Below are positions 8,643-17,110 of a stretch of 64,000 nt of DNA, piece by piece. The translations under genes were made by a program, and so were the position numbers. The DNA is taken from the NCBI RefSeq assembly GCF_900091315.1, contig NZ_FLSP01000003.1, positions 1 to 64,000 of the forward strand, read 5' to 3'. Position 1 is the stretch's first letter, and each line of letters begins with the position of its first letter. This DNA comes from Streptomyces sp. DI166 (GTDB lineage Bacteria; Actinomycetota; Actinomycetes; Streptomycetales; Streptomycetaceae). The notes under the pieces are model-generated. The model was given only the letters and a program-made list of their open reading frames with translations, ran no database searches and was not told the origin of the DNA.

Positions 8643-9416
8643 TCAGCGGGCGTCGTCGGGCAGGAGCCGGGCGAGGGTACGCACGGCGCGGTACTGGAGG
8701 GTCTTGATCGCGCCCTCGTTCTTGCCCATGACGCGGGCGGTCTCGGCGACGGACAGGCCCTGCAGGAAGCGGAGCGTGACGCACTCCTGCTGCTGGGGGT
8801 TGAGCCGGCGGACGGCGTCGAGCAGGGCGGCGTTGGAGAGCGACTCCAGGACGGAGTCCTCCGGGGAGCGCTCGACCTCGTTGGCGTCGAGCATCTCGCC
8901 GGTGGTGACCTCCAGGCGGAAGCGGCTGGACTTGAAGTGGTCGGCCACGAGGTTGCGGGCGATGGTGACGAGCCAGGCGCCGAAGTCGCGGCCCTGCCAG
9001 GTGAAGGTGCCGATGCGGCGCAGGGCCCGCAGAAAGGTCTCACTGGTGAGGTCCTCGGCGGTCGCCTTACCTCCCACCCGGTAGTAGATGTACCGGTAGA
9101 CGGTGTCGCTGTACTGGTCGTAGAGCCGCCCGAAGGCGTCGGCCTCCCCGGCCTGCGCGCGCTCGACCAGATCCATCATCCGGGCGCTGTCGCTGTCCGC
9201 GGCCGGGCGCCGGGGGGTGGTGGCGCCGGAGGCGCGTCCCCGTCTGCCGACGGCGGCCGTGCCGTCGGCGAGCGCGTAGCAGGGGCCGACGGGGGCGGCG
9301 GCTACGGCGAGGGCGGGGACGGCGTACGCGGTGGGGACGAAGCCGCGCAACAGGTCTTGGACCGTTGCGCGCAGCGTAGCCAGGCCCGAGGCGTCAACCC
9401 CGACGTGTGGGTACAC
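8643..9416 (-). CDS. bldN: ECF-type sigma factor BldN, with N-terminal pro-sequence
   Basis: A 257-residue sigma factor with an N-terminal extension of about 80 residues (MYPHVGVDASGLATLRATV...) that in S. coelicolor is removed to give mature sigma-BldN. Region 2 spans roughly 82-150 (DAFGRLYDQYSDTVYRYIY, AEDLTSETFLRAL, FGAWLVTIARN). Region 4 spans roughly 195-250 (LNPQQQECVTLRFLQGLSVAETARVMG). It directs transcription of chaplins, rodlins and bldM for aerial hyphae. The GTG start matches the conserved N-terminus. An unusually long non-coding region lies upstream, as expected for a heavily regulated developmental gene. Confidence 0.96.
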   Translation of the reverse strand: MYPHVGVDASGLATLRATVQDLLRGFVPTAYAVPALAVAAAPVGPCYALADGTAAVGRRGRASGATTPRRPAADSDSARMMDLVERAQAGEADAFGRLYDQYSDTVYRYIYYRVGGKATAEDLTSETFLRALRRIGTFTWQGRDFGAWLVTIARNLVADHFKSSRFRLEVTTGEMLDANEVERSPEDSVLESLSNAALLDAVRRLNPQQQECVTLRFLQGLSVAETARVMGKNEGAIKTLQYRAVRTLARLLPDDAR

Positions 9417-9518
9417 GGGACTCCCAGAGGCAGAGCTTCCATCACGTGCAGTGCGGGACCGTTCACCCGTCGTAGCGACGGAGGGGTACCGGTTTGCGTC
9501 TGAGGAGAATAACGCTTC

Positions 9519-9536
9519 GTGTAGGCGCTGCTACAC
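9519..9536. promoter_or_regulatory. Inverted repeat in the bldN promoter region
   Basis: GTGTAGGCGCTGCTACAC has two perfect 6-base half-sites around a 6-base spacer, about 100 bases upstream of the bldN start. Its position suits an operator. It does not match the BldD consensus, so the binding protein is unknown. Confidence 0.45.
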
Positions 9537-9877
9537 CCAGTTGCTCAAATCATCGATTACGTCGCTTCTGTAACCGATTGGCGGTCGGGTAAGTGCCTTG
9601 CAGTGACCGATTGTTGACCGGAAGGGATCGTATTTCGGTCGGGAGCGGGGCGTGTTGTGGCCGTGTGCAGCCAAGGGGACTGGACAGGGGGTTGGGTGGG
9701 TATGGCGCCCGGATTGGCCGGGTTCGCCTGCGCCGGTCCGCAGTTGATCGGAGCTGCACTCCGACTTTCGGTCACCGGGTGCTCCGAGTGCCGTCCGTTG
9801 TCGGCGCCGTTGGAGGTGGGTCCGCTCGCCCGCGCTCACGGGGTGCCGCTGCGCCCACCCGTGCCGTCCCAGTGGTG

Positions 9878-10071
9878 CGACTGCCCGTAGCTGGGGCGAT
9901 ATGGCGGTGCCGTCGGCTTGGGTGGGCGCTGCCTCGGTGGCACGACTGCCCGTAGCTGGGGCGATATGGCGGTGCCGTCGGCTTGGGTGGGCGCTGCCTC
10001 GGTGGCACGACTGCCCGTAGCTGGGGCGATATGGCGGTGCCGTCGGCTTGGTGGGCGCCGCCTAGGCGGCA
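9878..10071. repeat. Three tandem copies of a 65-bp repeat
   Basis: Copies begin at 9878, 9943 and 10008 (each at CGACTGCCCGTAGCTGGGGC). The first two are nearly identical; the third loses one base and diverges at its end. A degraded fourth start is visible at 10072. No open frame is conserved across copies, and a 65-bp period is not a codon multiple, so this is not a protein repeat. Confidence 0.88.
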
Positions 10072-10341
10072 CGACGGCCCGCAGCTATGTCGGTACAGCG
10101 GTGCCGCTGCCCGCAGTTAGGCGGGTCGGGTCGGGTCGGGATCATGGGTTGCAGTCGCCCGCCGTGGGAGGGGACGGGGTGGGGGGTGTTCGCCCGCAGT
10201 GGCGGGCGTCCGGAGTGGGGGATTGATGTACGTACTGAGCCGCCCGTCCGAGGACGGACACCCCCCGCCCCGGCCCCGGCCGCATGACGGCCGTAGGCGC
10301 TACGCGTACCCCCATCCACGCGCGCGGGCCGCCGCAGGCAT

Positions 10342-11268
10342 TCAGCGGCGACGGCGGGAGATGGCGATGGCTGCCGCTGTGCCGCCGGCGACCGCGCCCA
10401 CGCCCGCCGCCGCCGGAATGCCGACCTTCGCCGCCTTCCGCCCCGTGCGGTAGTCGCGCAGCCGCCAGTCCAGTTCGCGGGCGTGCTTGCGGAGTTTGGC
10501 GTCCGGGTTGATCGCGTACGGGTGCCCCACCAGCGACAGCATCGGGATGTCGTTGTGGCTGTCGCTGTACGCCGCGCAGCGCGAGAGGTCCAGCCCCTCC
10601 GCCGCCGCCAGCGCCCGTACGGCCTCCGCCTTCGCCGGCCCGTGCAACGGCTCGCCCACCAGCTTGCCCGTGTACACCCCGTCCACCGACTCCGCCACCG
10701 TACCCAGCGCCCCGGTCAGCCCCAGCCGCCGCGCGATCACCTGCGCGATCTCCACCGGCGCCGCCGTCACCAGCCACACCTTCTGCCCCGCGTCCAGGTG
10801 CGCCTGCGCCAGCGCCCGCGTCCCGGGCCAGATCCGCTCCGCCATGTACTCGTCGTAGATCTCCTCGCCGATCGACATCAGCTCGGACACCCGGTGCCCC
10901 TGCACGATCGACAGCGCCGAGTCGCGCGCCTCCTGCATGTGCTCGGGGTCCTCGACCCCGGCCAGCCGGAACCATGTCTGCTGCCACGCGAACCGCACCA
11001 GCTCACGCGTGTCGAAGAACTTCCGCTTGTACAGCCCCCGGCCGAAGTGGAACAGCGCGGCGCCCTGCATCACGGTGTTGTCGAGGTCGAAGAACGCGGC
11101 GGCCTTGTCGTCCCCGAGCACCGGGAACTCGGGTTCCTCCTCGGGCCCGGACTCCGGTACCAACTCGGGAACCGACTTGCGCGCTGCCTCCGCAGAGGCC
11201 TCGCCTGCCAACACGCTCCGCGCCGTGGCGGAGCGCCTACGGGGGGTGAGCCATCCGAGAGCGGCCAT
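10342..11268 (-). CDS. HAD-IB family hydrolase (SerB-like)
   Basis: A 308-residue protein. After an acidic linker of about 55 residues comes FFDLDNTVMQGAALFHFGR (motif I), WLVTAAPVEIAQVIARRLG (motif II) and AYSDSHNDIPMLSLVGHPYAINPD (motif III). A short hydrophobic segment then arginines (AAGVGAVAGGTAAAIAISRRRR) close the C-terminus and may anchor it in the membrane. The subfamily IB fold includes phosphoserine phosphatase and lipid-phosphate phosphatases; the membrane tail makes a lipid or envelope substrate plausible, but this is inference. It is divergent from the glutaredoxin gene and lies beyond the bldN upstream region. Confidence 0.88.
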   Translation of the reverse strand: MAALGWLTPRRRSATARSVLAGEASAEAARKSVPELVPESGPEEEPEFPVLGDDKAAAFFDLDNTVMQGAALFHFGRGLYKRKFFDTRELVRFAWQQTWFRLAGVEDPEHMQEARDSALSIVQGHRVSELMSIGEEIYDEYMAERIWPGTRALAQAHLDAGQKVWLVTAAPVEIAQVIARRLGLTGALGTVAESVDGVYTGKLVGEPLHGPAKAEAVRALAAAEGLDLSRCAAYSDSHNDIPMLSLVGHPYAINPDAKLRKHARELDWRLRDYRTGRKAAKVGIPAAAGVGAVAGGTAAAIAISRRRR

Positions 11269-11419
11269 GGCGTGAGCATAGCCAGTTTGTTCGGTGCTTC
11301 CGGAGCCGAGAGGTTCGAAGGCTGTGAACTCTCCGCGACCGTGTCGTTAAAGAAGTGATCCCATCACGGCGTTCATCAACAGTGACGCCCCTCTCCGCCC
11401 CACCACCCCCCGCGCGAGA

Positions 11420-11716
11420 ATGGCCGACATGACTCCCCTCTTCCGCCGCCGCGAGGCCAAGAACCCCCGGGCCCCCCAGGACCGCCTCGTCACGCTCATC
11501 CGCAAACCCGGCTGTCATCTGTGTGATGACGCACAGATCGTCATCGAGAAGGTGTGCGCGGATCTGGGTGTCCCCTGGGAGCAGAAGGACATCACCGAGG
11601 ACCCCCAACTCCACGACCAGTACTGGGAACAGATCCCCGTGGTGCTCGTCGACGGAGAGCAGCACACCTTCTGGCGCGTGGACGAGAACCGCCTCCGCAA
11701 GGCACTGACTGACTAG
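11420..11716 (+). CDS. Glutaredoxin-like protein (DUF836 type)
   Basis: A 98-residue thioredoxin-fold protein with LIRKPGCHLCDDAQIVIEKV, where CHLC supplies the redox-active CxxC, and QIPVVLVDGEQHTFWRV with the cis-proline. Family members reduce disulfides or serve as small electron carriers. Two starts are possible, ATG 11420 and ATG 11429; neither has a clearly better ribosome-binding site. It lies just upstream of rex, and the pairing with a redox sensor is conserved in streptomycetes (recollection), so a role in thiol redox balance is reasonable. Confidence 0.85.
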   Translation: MADMTPLFRRREAKNPRAPQDRLVTLIRKPGCHLCDDAQIVIEKVCADLGVPWEQKDITEDPQLHDQYWEQIPVVLVDGEQHTFWRVDENRLRKALTD

Positions 11717-11858
11717 TACAACTGCGCCGGCCGGTCGCTTAGGATCGATGGAGAAGTGGTCTCGGGGGCGGGATTGATTGAGGGAAGTGTGCGGTTTTGC
11801 CTCCGAGAGCGACGTGCGTGACCCCGGTCACGTTGGCCGGGCAAATCGGACACCATCT

Positions 11859-11876
11859 TTGTGCACGCGTTCACAA
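11859..11876. promoter_or_regulatory. Rex operator (ROP) upstream of rex-hemACD
   Basis: TTGTGCACGCGTTCACAA agrees with the streptomycete Rex operator (TGTGAAC-GTTCACA core) with one off base in one half-site; the dyad extends to 11857-11878. It sits 76 bases before the rex start, overlapping a plausible -10 region, so Rex would block its own operon when NADH/NAD+ is low. Confidence 0.9.
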
Positions 11877-11952
11877 AGACATAGCCTGCTTCCGACGGGG
11901 CGGTCTGGGGACGTACGACCGCCTGCAGCCCCGCTCTACCCGCAGGAGCACC

Positions 11953-12717
11953 GTGGCAACTGGCCGAACTCACCGACCGGCGACCCGTAGCCGAGGGATT
12001 CCCGAGGCCACCGTCGCCCGGCTTCCGCTGTACCTCCGCGCGCTGACCGCACTGTCGGAGCGCTCGGTACCGACGGTCTCCTCCGAGGAGCTCGCCGCCG
12101 CCGCCGGAGTCAACTCCGCGAAGCTGCGCAAGGACTTCTCGTACCTGGGCTCCTACGGGACACGCGGCGTGGGCTACGACGTCGAGTATCTCGTGTACCA
12201 GATCTCCCGTGAACTCGGCCTGACCCAGGACTGGCCGGTTGTGATCGTAGGTATCGGTAACCTCGGCGCCGCGCTGGCCAACTACGGCGGCTTCGCCTCC
12301 CGTGGTTTCAGGGTCGCCGCGCTGATCGACGCCGATCCCGCAATGGCCGGAAAGCCCGTGGCCGGCATCCCCGTGCAGCACACCGACGATCTTGAGAAGA
12401 TCATCGAGGACAACGGTGTGTCCATCGGTGTCATCGCCACCCCCGCCGGTGCCGCGCAGCAGGTCTGCGACCGGCTGGTGGCCGCCGGCGTCACCTCCAT
12501 CCTGAACTTCGCGCCGACCGTGCTGAACGTCCCGGACGGCGTCGACGTGCGCAAGGTCGACCTCTCCATCGAGCTGCAGATCCTCGCCTTCCACGAGCAG
12601 CGCAAGGCCGGCGAGGAAGCCGCGGCCACCGAGGGCACCGGCGCGGTGCCCGCCGTGCGCGACGAGTCCGGCGACAAGGGACCTGACGGGGACGTGCCCG
12701 CCGTGATGCCGGCATGA
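11953..12717 (+). CDS. rex: Redox-sensing transcriptional repressor Rex
   Basis: A 254-residue homodimeric repressor. The winged-helix DNA-binding domain (about 15-90) contains SSEELAAAAGVNSAKLRKDFSYLG and YGTRGVGYDVEYL. The Rossmann domain begins WPVVIVGIGNLGAALANYGGF and binds NADH or NAD+. Rex releases DNA when NADH is high, under oxygen limitation, switching on respiratory and haem genes. GTG 11953 is taken because the frame upstream has no Rex similarity and GGAG lies at the right distance (CGCAGGAGCACCGTG). It heads an operon: hemA overlaps its stop by four bases. Confidence 0.95.
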   Translation: MATGRTHRPATRSRGIPEATVARLPLYLRALTALSERSVPTVSSEELAAAAGVNSAKLRKDFSYLGSYGTRGVGYDVEYLVYQISRELGLTQDWPVVIVGIGNLGAALANYGGFASRGFRVAALIDADPAMAGKPVAGIPVQHTDDLEKIIEDNGVSIGVIATPAGAAQQVCDRLVAAGVTSILNFAPTVLNVPDGVDVRKVDLSIELQILAFHEQRKAGEEAAATEGTGAVPAVRDESGDKGPDGDVPAVMPA

Positions 12718-14399
12718 GTCTCCTGGTCGTCGGACTGAGCCACCGCAGCGCGCCGGTCAGCGTGCTGGAGCGGGCCGCGCTGAGCGCGGACGCCCAGATC
12801 AAGCTGCTGCAGGACACGGTCGCGGCGGAGCCCGCCACCGAGGCGGCGGTGCTCGCCACCTGCAACCGGATCGAGCTGTACGCCGACGTGGACAAGTTCC
12901 ACGCCGGTGTGGCCGAGCTGTCGACGCTGCTCGCCCAGCACTCGGGGGTCGGTCTCGACGAGCTGACTCCGTATCTCTATGTGCACTACGAGGACCGGGC
13001 CGTCCACCATCTGTTCTCGGTGGCGTGCGGGCTGGACTCGATGGTCGTCGGCGAGGGCCAGATCCTCGGCCAGATCAAGGACTCCCTCGCGCGTGCGCAG
13101 GACCTGCACACCGCCGGGCGGCTGCTGAACGACCTGTTCCAGCAGGCGCTCAGGGTCGGCAAGCGGGCCCACTCCGAGACCGGTATCGACCGCGCCGGGC
13201 AGTCCCTGGTCACCTTCGGCCTGGAGCAGCTGTCCCGGACGACGGCCGTGCAGGACTGGGCGCGCGGGAAGAAGGCGCTGGTCATCGGTGCCGGGTCGAT
13301 GTCGTCGCTGGCGGCGGCGACGCTGGCGCGGGCCGGGGTGGCCGAGGTCGTGGTCGCGAACCGTACGGCGGACCGGGCCGAGCGGCTGGTGGAGATCCTC
13401 GGCGAGGGCGGTACCGGTGTCTCGGCCCGCGCGGTCGCGATGGACGCGGTGCCGGGCGAACTGACACGTGCCGACATCGCCGTGTCCTGCACCGGGGCCA
13501 CCGGCCTCGTGCTCGCCTCGGAGACCGTCGCGGGCGCGCTGAAGGACCGTGGGGTGCCCGCGCGGCTCGGCGCCGACGAGGTGCCGCCCGCGCCCACCCG
13601 TGCCGCCCTGGGCGGCACGAACGCCCGCAGCCTCACGGCGGCCGACGAGGAGAACTGCCCGCTCGACCTCGCCGCCGTGCAGTCAGGCTTCTCCGTCATG
13701 GGCGAGGCCGCCGTCGCCGGTATGGACGCGGCCACCCTGGAGCAGCACGCCGCCTGGGTCGACAACGGCATCCCCCGCCCGCAGAGCCCCGCCGACGAGG
13801 CCGAGGCCATCGCGGCGCTCGCCGCCGCCGCGGCCACCGTCGGACGGATCCCCGAGCGGCGCAGGCCCGAGCCGGTCGCCGAGGCGCCCGAGCCGGTGCT
13901 GTACCTGCTCGACCTCGCCATGCCCCGGGACATCGACGCGGCCGTGCACCGGCTCGGCGGGGTCCGCCTCGTGGACATCGAGTCGCTGGCCGAGGCCTCC
14001 GCGGACGCCCCGATGGCCGCCGACGTCGACCAGGTGCGCCGGATCGTGGCCGACGAGGTCGCCGCGTTCGGCGCCGCGCTGCGGGCCGCGCACATCACCC
14101 CCACCGTGGTCGCGCTGCGCACCATGGCCGCCGATGTCGTCGCCGCGGAGATCGCCCGGCTCGAAGGCCGGCTGCCGGGGCTGGACGACAAGCACCGCGC
14201 CGAGATCACCCAGACCGTGAAGCGCGTCGTGGACAAGCTCCTGCACGCGCCGACCGTACGGGTCAAGCAGCTCGCGGCCGAACCCGGCGGCGCCGGGTAC
14301 GCGGACGCGCTGCGGACCCTGTTCGACCTCGACCCCGAGACGGTGGCCGCCGTCTCCCGGGCCGGGGACAGCACCGAGAAGGACCGAGGGCCGGTATGA
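12714..14399 (+). CDS. hemA: Glutamyl-tRNA reductase
   Basis: A 561-residue enzyme that reduces glutamyl-tRNA to glutamate-1-semialdehyde with NADPH, the first committed step of C5 haem synthesis. The catalytic cysteine is Cys50 in ATCNRIELYA; GEGQILGQIK and the NADPH motif LVIGAGSMSSLAAATLARAG follow. It is about 130 residues longer than the usual length of about 420. The extra stretch, roughly residues 275-395, is Ala-rich and interrupts the NADPH domain between VSCTGA and LLDLAMPRDID; streptomycete HemA proteins commonly have it. ATGA overlaps link it to rex before and hemC after. Confidence 0.96.
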   Translation: MSLLVVGLSHRSAPVSVLERAALSADAQIKLLQDTVAAEPATEAAVLATCNRIELYADVDKFHAGVAELSTLLAQHSGVGLDELTPYLYVHYEDRAVHHLFSVACGLDSMVVGEGQILGQIKDSLARAQDLHTAGRLLNDLFQQALRVGKRAHSETGIDRAGQSLVTFGLEQLSRTTAVQDWARGKKALVIGAGSMSSLAAATLARAGVAEVVVANRTADRAERLVEILGEGGTGVSARAVAMDAVPGELTRADIAVSCTGATGLVLASETVAGALKDRGVPARLGADEVPPAPTRAALGGTNARSLTAADEENCPLDLAAVQSGFSVMGEAAVAGMDAATLEQHAAWVDNGIPRPQSPADEAEAIAALAAAAATVGRIPERRRPEPVAEAPEPVLYLLDLAMPRDIDAAVHRLGGVRLVDIESLAEASADAPMAADVDQVRRIVADEVAAFGAALRAAHITPTVVALRTMAADVVAAEIARLEGRLPGLDDKHRAEITQTVKRVVDKLLHAPTVRVKQLAAEPGGAGYADALRTLFDLDPETVAAVSRAGDSTEKDRGPV

Positions 14400-15355
14400 A
14401 AGACAAGGCACTGAGGCTCGGGACCCGGCGGAGCAAGCTCGCCATGGCCCAGTCCGGGCAGGTGGCGGACGCCGTGAGCCAGGTGACCGGACGGCCCGTC
14501 GAGCTCGTCGAGATCACCACGTACGGCGATGTCTCCCGGGAGTCGCTATCCCAGATCGGCGGCACCGGCGTCTTCGTCACCGCGCTGCGCGACGCGCTGC
14601 TGCGCGGCGAGGTCGACTTCGCGGTGCACTCGCTGAAGGACCTGCCCACCGCGCAGCCCGAGGAGCTGACGCTCGCGGCCATCCCCGAGCGCGAGGACCC
14701 GCGCGACGTGATCGTCGCCCGGGACGCGCTGAAGTTCACCGACCTGCCGCGCGGCGCGCGCATCGGCACCGGCTCGGCACGCCGCATGGCGCAGCTGAAC
14801 GCGTACGCCCGCGCCCACGGACTCGACATCGAGACCGTGCCGATCCGCGGCAACGTCGACACGCGCATCCGGTACGTCCGCGACGGCGAACTCGACGCGG
14901 TCGTACTGGCCGCGGCCGGGCTGAACCGGATCGGCCGGATCGAGGAGGTCACCGACTTCCTGTCGGTCGACACGGTTCTGCCCGCCCCCGGCCAGGGGGC
15001 CCTGGCGGTCGAGTGCACCGCGGACAACGCGGAGCTGATCGCCGCGCTCGGAGAGCTCGACGACCCGTTCACGCGGGTCGCCGTGACCGCCGAGCGGTCA
15101 CTGCTCGCCGCCCTGGAGGCCGGTTGCAGCGCCCCCGTGGGCGCGTTGGCCGACCTGCTGGCCGACGGGCAGATTGTCAAGGAAATGCGCCTGCGCGGCG
15201 TCGTCGGCACCGCCGACGGTGCGCGCATGGTGCAGCTGTCCACCACCGGTCCCGTGCCCGAGACGCACGACCACGCGCTGGCACTCGGTCGCGAACTCGC
15301 CGCCGAGATGCTCGCGCAGGGCGCGGCCGGTCTGATGGGGGAGCGAGCACATTGA
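14396..15355 (+). CDS. hemC: Porphobilinogen deaminase (hydroxymethylbilane synthase)
   Basis: A 319-residue cytosolic enzyme joining four porphobilinogens into hydroxymethylbilane. It begins LRLGTRRSKLAMAQSGQV. Visible signatures are HSLKDLPT (substrate-contacting acids and Lys), RRMAQL with catalytic arginines, RGNVDTR, and Cys244 in LEAGCSAPVGA, which carries the dipyrromethane cofactor. Length is normal. Its ATG overlaps the hemA stop and its stop overlaps the TTG start of hemD, so all three are translationally coupled under the Rex operator. Confidence 0.97.
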   Translation: MKDKALRLGTRRSKLAMAQSGQVADAVSQVTGRPVELVEITTYGDVSRESLSQIGGTGVFVTALRDALLRGEVDFAVHSLKDLPTAQPEELTLAAIPEREDPRDVIVARDALKFTDLPRGARIGTGSARRMAQLNAYARAHGLDIETVPIRGNVDTRIRYVRDGELDAVVLAAAGLNRIGRIEEVTDFLSVDTVLPAPGQGALAVECTADNAELIAALGELDDPFTRVAVTAERSLLAALEAGCSAPVGALADLLADGQIVKEMRLRGVVGTADGARMVQLSTTGPVPETHDHALALGRELAAEMLAQGAAGLMGERAH

Positions 15356-17052
15356 GCCCCACCACCCTTCCCACCGGCCTTGAACAAGGGCACGTCACCT
15401 TCCTGGGTGCCGGACCCGGAGATCCGGGACTGCTGACACTGCGCGCCGTGGAGGCGCTGGCGAACGCGGACGTCCTGGTCGCCGAGCACGAGGTGCTCGA
15501 CGTGGTCCGGGTGCACGCCAGGTCGGGCGTGGCCGTGGTGAACACGGACCCCTCGACGGATCCGGCCCAGGGCACAGGCACGCCTCAGCTGGCGGTCGTT
15601 GACGGCGCGTCAACAACCGCCGGAGCACCCGCTGTGCGGGATGCGGCACATCTTGTCATGGAGGCCGCGCGGGGCGGCAGGCGGGTCGTGCGTGCGGTGT
15701 CCGGGGACCCCGGGCTCGATACGTACGCCGCCGAGGAGATGCTGGCGTGCGCCGCCGCCGGGGTGCCCTTCGAGGTGGTCCCCGGTATCGCGGCCGCGGT
15801 CGGTGTGCCCGCCTACGCCGGTGTGCCGCTGCGCGACGCGCAGGGCGCGGACGTGCGGTTCGTGGACGCGCGGACGGCTTCCGACCGGTGCTGGACGGAG
15901 GTCGGCGCCTCGGACGGCACGGTCGTCGTCTCCACCACGCTGGACTCCGTCGCCGCGGCGGCCGGTGAGCTGGTGGCCGCGGGCCGCAAGCCGGACACCC
16001 CGATGACGGTGACCGTCGCCGGTACGACGACCCGGCAGCGCACCTGGACCGCGACGCTCGGCACCATCGCGCAGACGCTGAAGCAGGCCAAGGTGCTGCC
16101 CTCGCCGGAGGGCGGCCGGCCGGTGATAGCCGTGGTCGGTGAGCGGTCCGCCGCGGCCCAGCGCGAGCAGCTCTCGTGGTTCGAGTCCAAGCCGCTGTTC
16201 GGCTGGCGGGTGCTCGTGCCGCGCACCAAGGAGCAGGCGGCCTCGCTCTCCGACCAGCTGCGCTCGTACGGCGCGGTGCCGCACGAGGTGCCGACCATCG
16301 CCGTGGAACCGCCGCGCACCCCGCAGCAGATGGAGCGGGCGGTCAAGGGCCTGGTGACGGGCCGCTACGAGTGGATCGCCTTCACCTCGGTCAACGCCGT
16401 GAAGGCGGTGCGCGAGAAGTTCGAGGAGTACGGGCTGGACGCCCGTGCCTTCGCCGGAATCAAGGTCGCGGCGGTGGGCGAGCAGACCGCGAAGGCGCTG
16501 ATCGCGTTTGGTGTGAAGCCGGACCTGGTGCCGAGCGGCGAGCAGTCGGCGGCCGGTCTCCTGGAGGACTGGCCCCCGTACGACCCGGTCTTCGACCCGA
16601 TCGACCGGGTGTTCCTGCCGCGCGCGGACATCGCCACCGAGACGCTGGTGGCCGGGCTGATCGAGCTGGGCTGGGAGGTCGACGACGTCACGGCGTACCG
16701 CACCGTGCGCGCCTCGCCGCCGCCGGCCGAGACCCGGGAGGCGATCAAGGGCGGTGGCTTCGACGCGGTGCTGTTCACCTCGTCGTCCACCGTGCGGAAC
16801 CTGGTCGGTATCGCCGGCAAGCCGCACAACGTGACGGTGATCGCCTGTATTGGTCCCGCCACGGCGAAGACCGCCGAGGAGCACGGGCTGCGGGTGGACG
16901 TGATGGCTCCGGAGCCGTCCGTGCACAAGCTGGCGGAGGCGCTGGCGGAGTTCGGCGCCAGGCGCCGGGACGCGGCGCTGTCGGCCGGGGATCCGGTCAC
17001 CCGGCCCAGCGAGCGGCGGCCGGGGGCGCGCAGGCGCCGGTCCACGACCTGA
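15352..17052 (+). CDS. hemD: Fused uroporphyrinogen-III methyltransferase/synthase
   Basis: A 566-residue two-domain protein starting at TTG 15352, overlapping the hemC stop. Residues about 15-250 have the SAM-dependent tetrapyrrole methyltransferase fold (VTFLGAGPGDPGLLTLRAVEAL; VVPGIAAAVGVPAYAGVP). The canonical GGDPFVFGRGGEE substrate loop is replaced by SGDPGLDTYAAEE, so activity of this half is uncertain. Residues about 275-540 are uroporphyrinogen-III synthase (GWRVLVPRTKEQA, FTSVNAV, VFLPRADIATETL, FTSSSTVRNL), which closes the macrocycle. The basic C-terminal tail is dispensable-looking. A terminator follows, closing the rex-hemACD operon. Confidence 0.93.
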   Translation: MSPTTLPTGLEQGHVTFLGAGPGDPGLLTLRAVEALANADVLVAEHEVLDVVRVHARSGVAVVNTDPSTDPAQGTGTPQLAVVDGASTTAGAPAVRDAAHLVMEAARGGRRVVRAVSGDPGLDTYAAEEMLACAAAGVPFEVVPGIAAAVGVPAYAGVPLRDAQGADVRFVDARTASDRCWTEVGASDGTVVVSTTLDSVAAAAGELVAAGRKPDTPMTVTVAGTTTRQRTWTATLGTIAQTLKQAKVLPSPEGGRPVIAVVGERSAAAQREQLSWFESKPLFGWRVLVPRTKEQAASLSDQLRSYGAVPHEVPTIAVEPPRTPQQMERAVKGLVTGRYEWIAFTSVNAVKAVREKFEEYGLDARAFAGIKVAAVGEQTAKALIAFGVKPDLVPSGEQSAAGLLEDWPPYDPVFDPIDRVFLPRADIATETLVAGLIELGWEVDDVTAYRTVRASPPPAETREAIKGGGFDAVLFTSSSTVRNLVGIAGKPHNVTVIACIGPATAKTAEEHGLRVDVMAPEPSVHKLAEALAEFGARRRDAALSAGDPVTRPSERRPGARRRRSTT

Positions 17053-17067
17053 CGTGTGACGGGTTCA

Positions 17068-17109
17068 CCCCGTCGTCCGCGTACGTCTGTACGCGGGCGG
17101 CGGGGTTTT
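17068..17109 (+). terminator. Terminator of the rex-hemACD operon
   Basis: A 17-base-pair stem (17068-17084 with 17089-17105, including two G-U pairs as RNA) and a 4-base loop is followed by TTTT. It lies 16 bases after the hemD stop and just before the convergent oxidoreductase gene. Confidence 0.85.
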
Positions 17110-17110
17110 C

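Larger units (their letters stand above)
9417..10341. other. 925-bp non-coding region upstream of bldN
   Basis: No frame here shows a credible gene: open frames are short, overlap on both strands and lack domain content. Contents are an AT-richer segment at about 9505-9600 nearest bldN, an 18-bp inverted repeat at 9519-9536, three 65-bp tandem repeats at 9878-10071, and short GGGTC repeats near 10121-10140. Confidence 0.7.

Noticed and set aside
9519..9580. BldD box in the bldN promoter
   Set aside because: TTAC and GTAA half-sites near 9557-9573 have the wrong spacing for the BldD consensus, so I report only the inverted repeat.
13025..15355. 776-codon frame beginning inside hemA
   Set aside because: Only the part from 14396 is HemC; the rest is a low-complexity Arg/Gly shadow of hemA.
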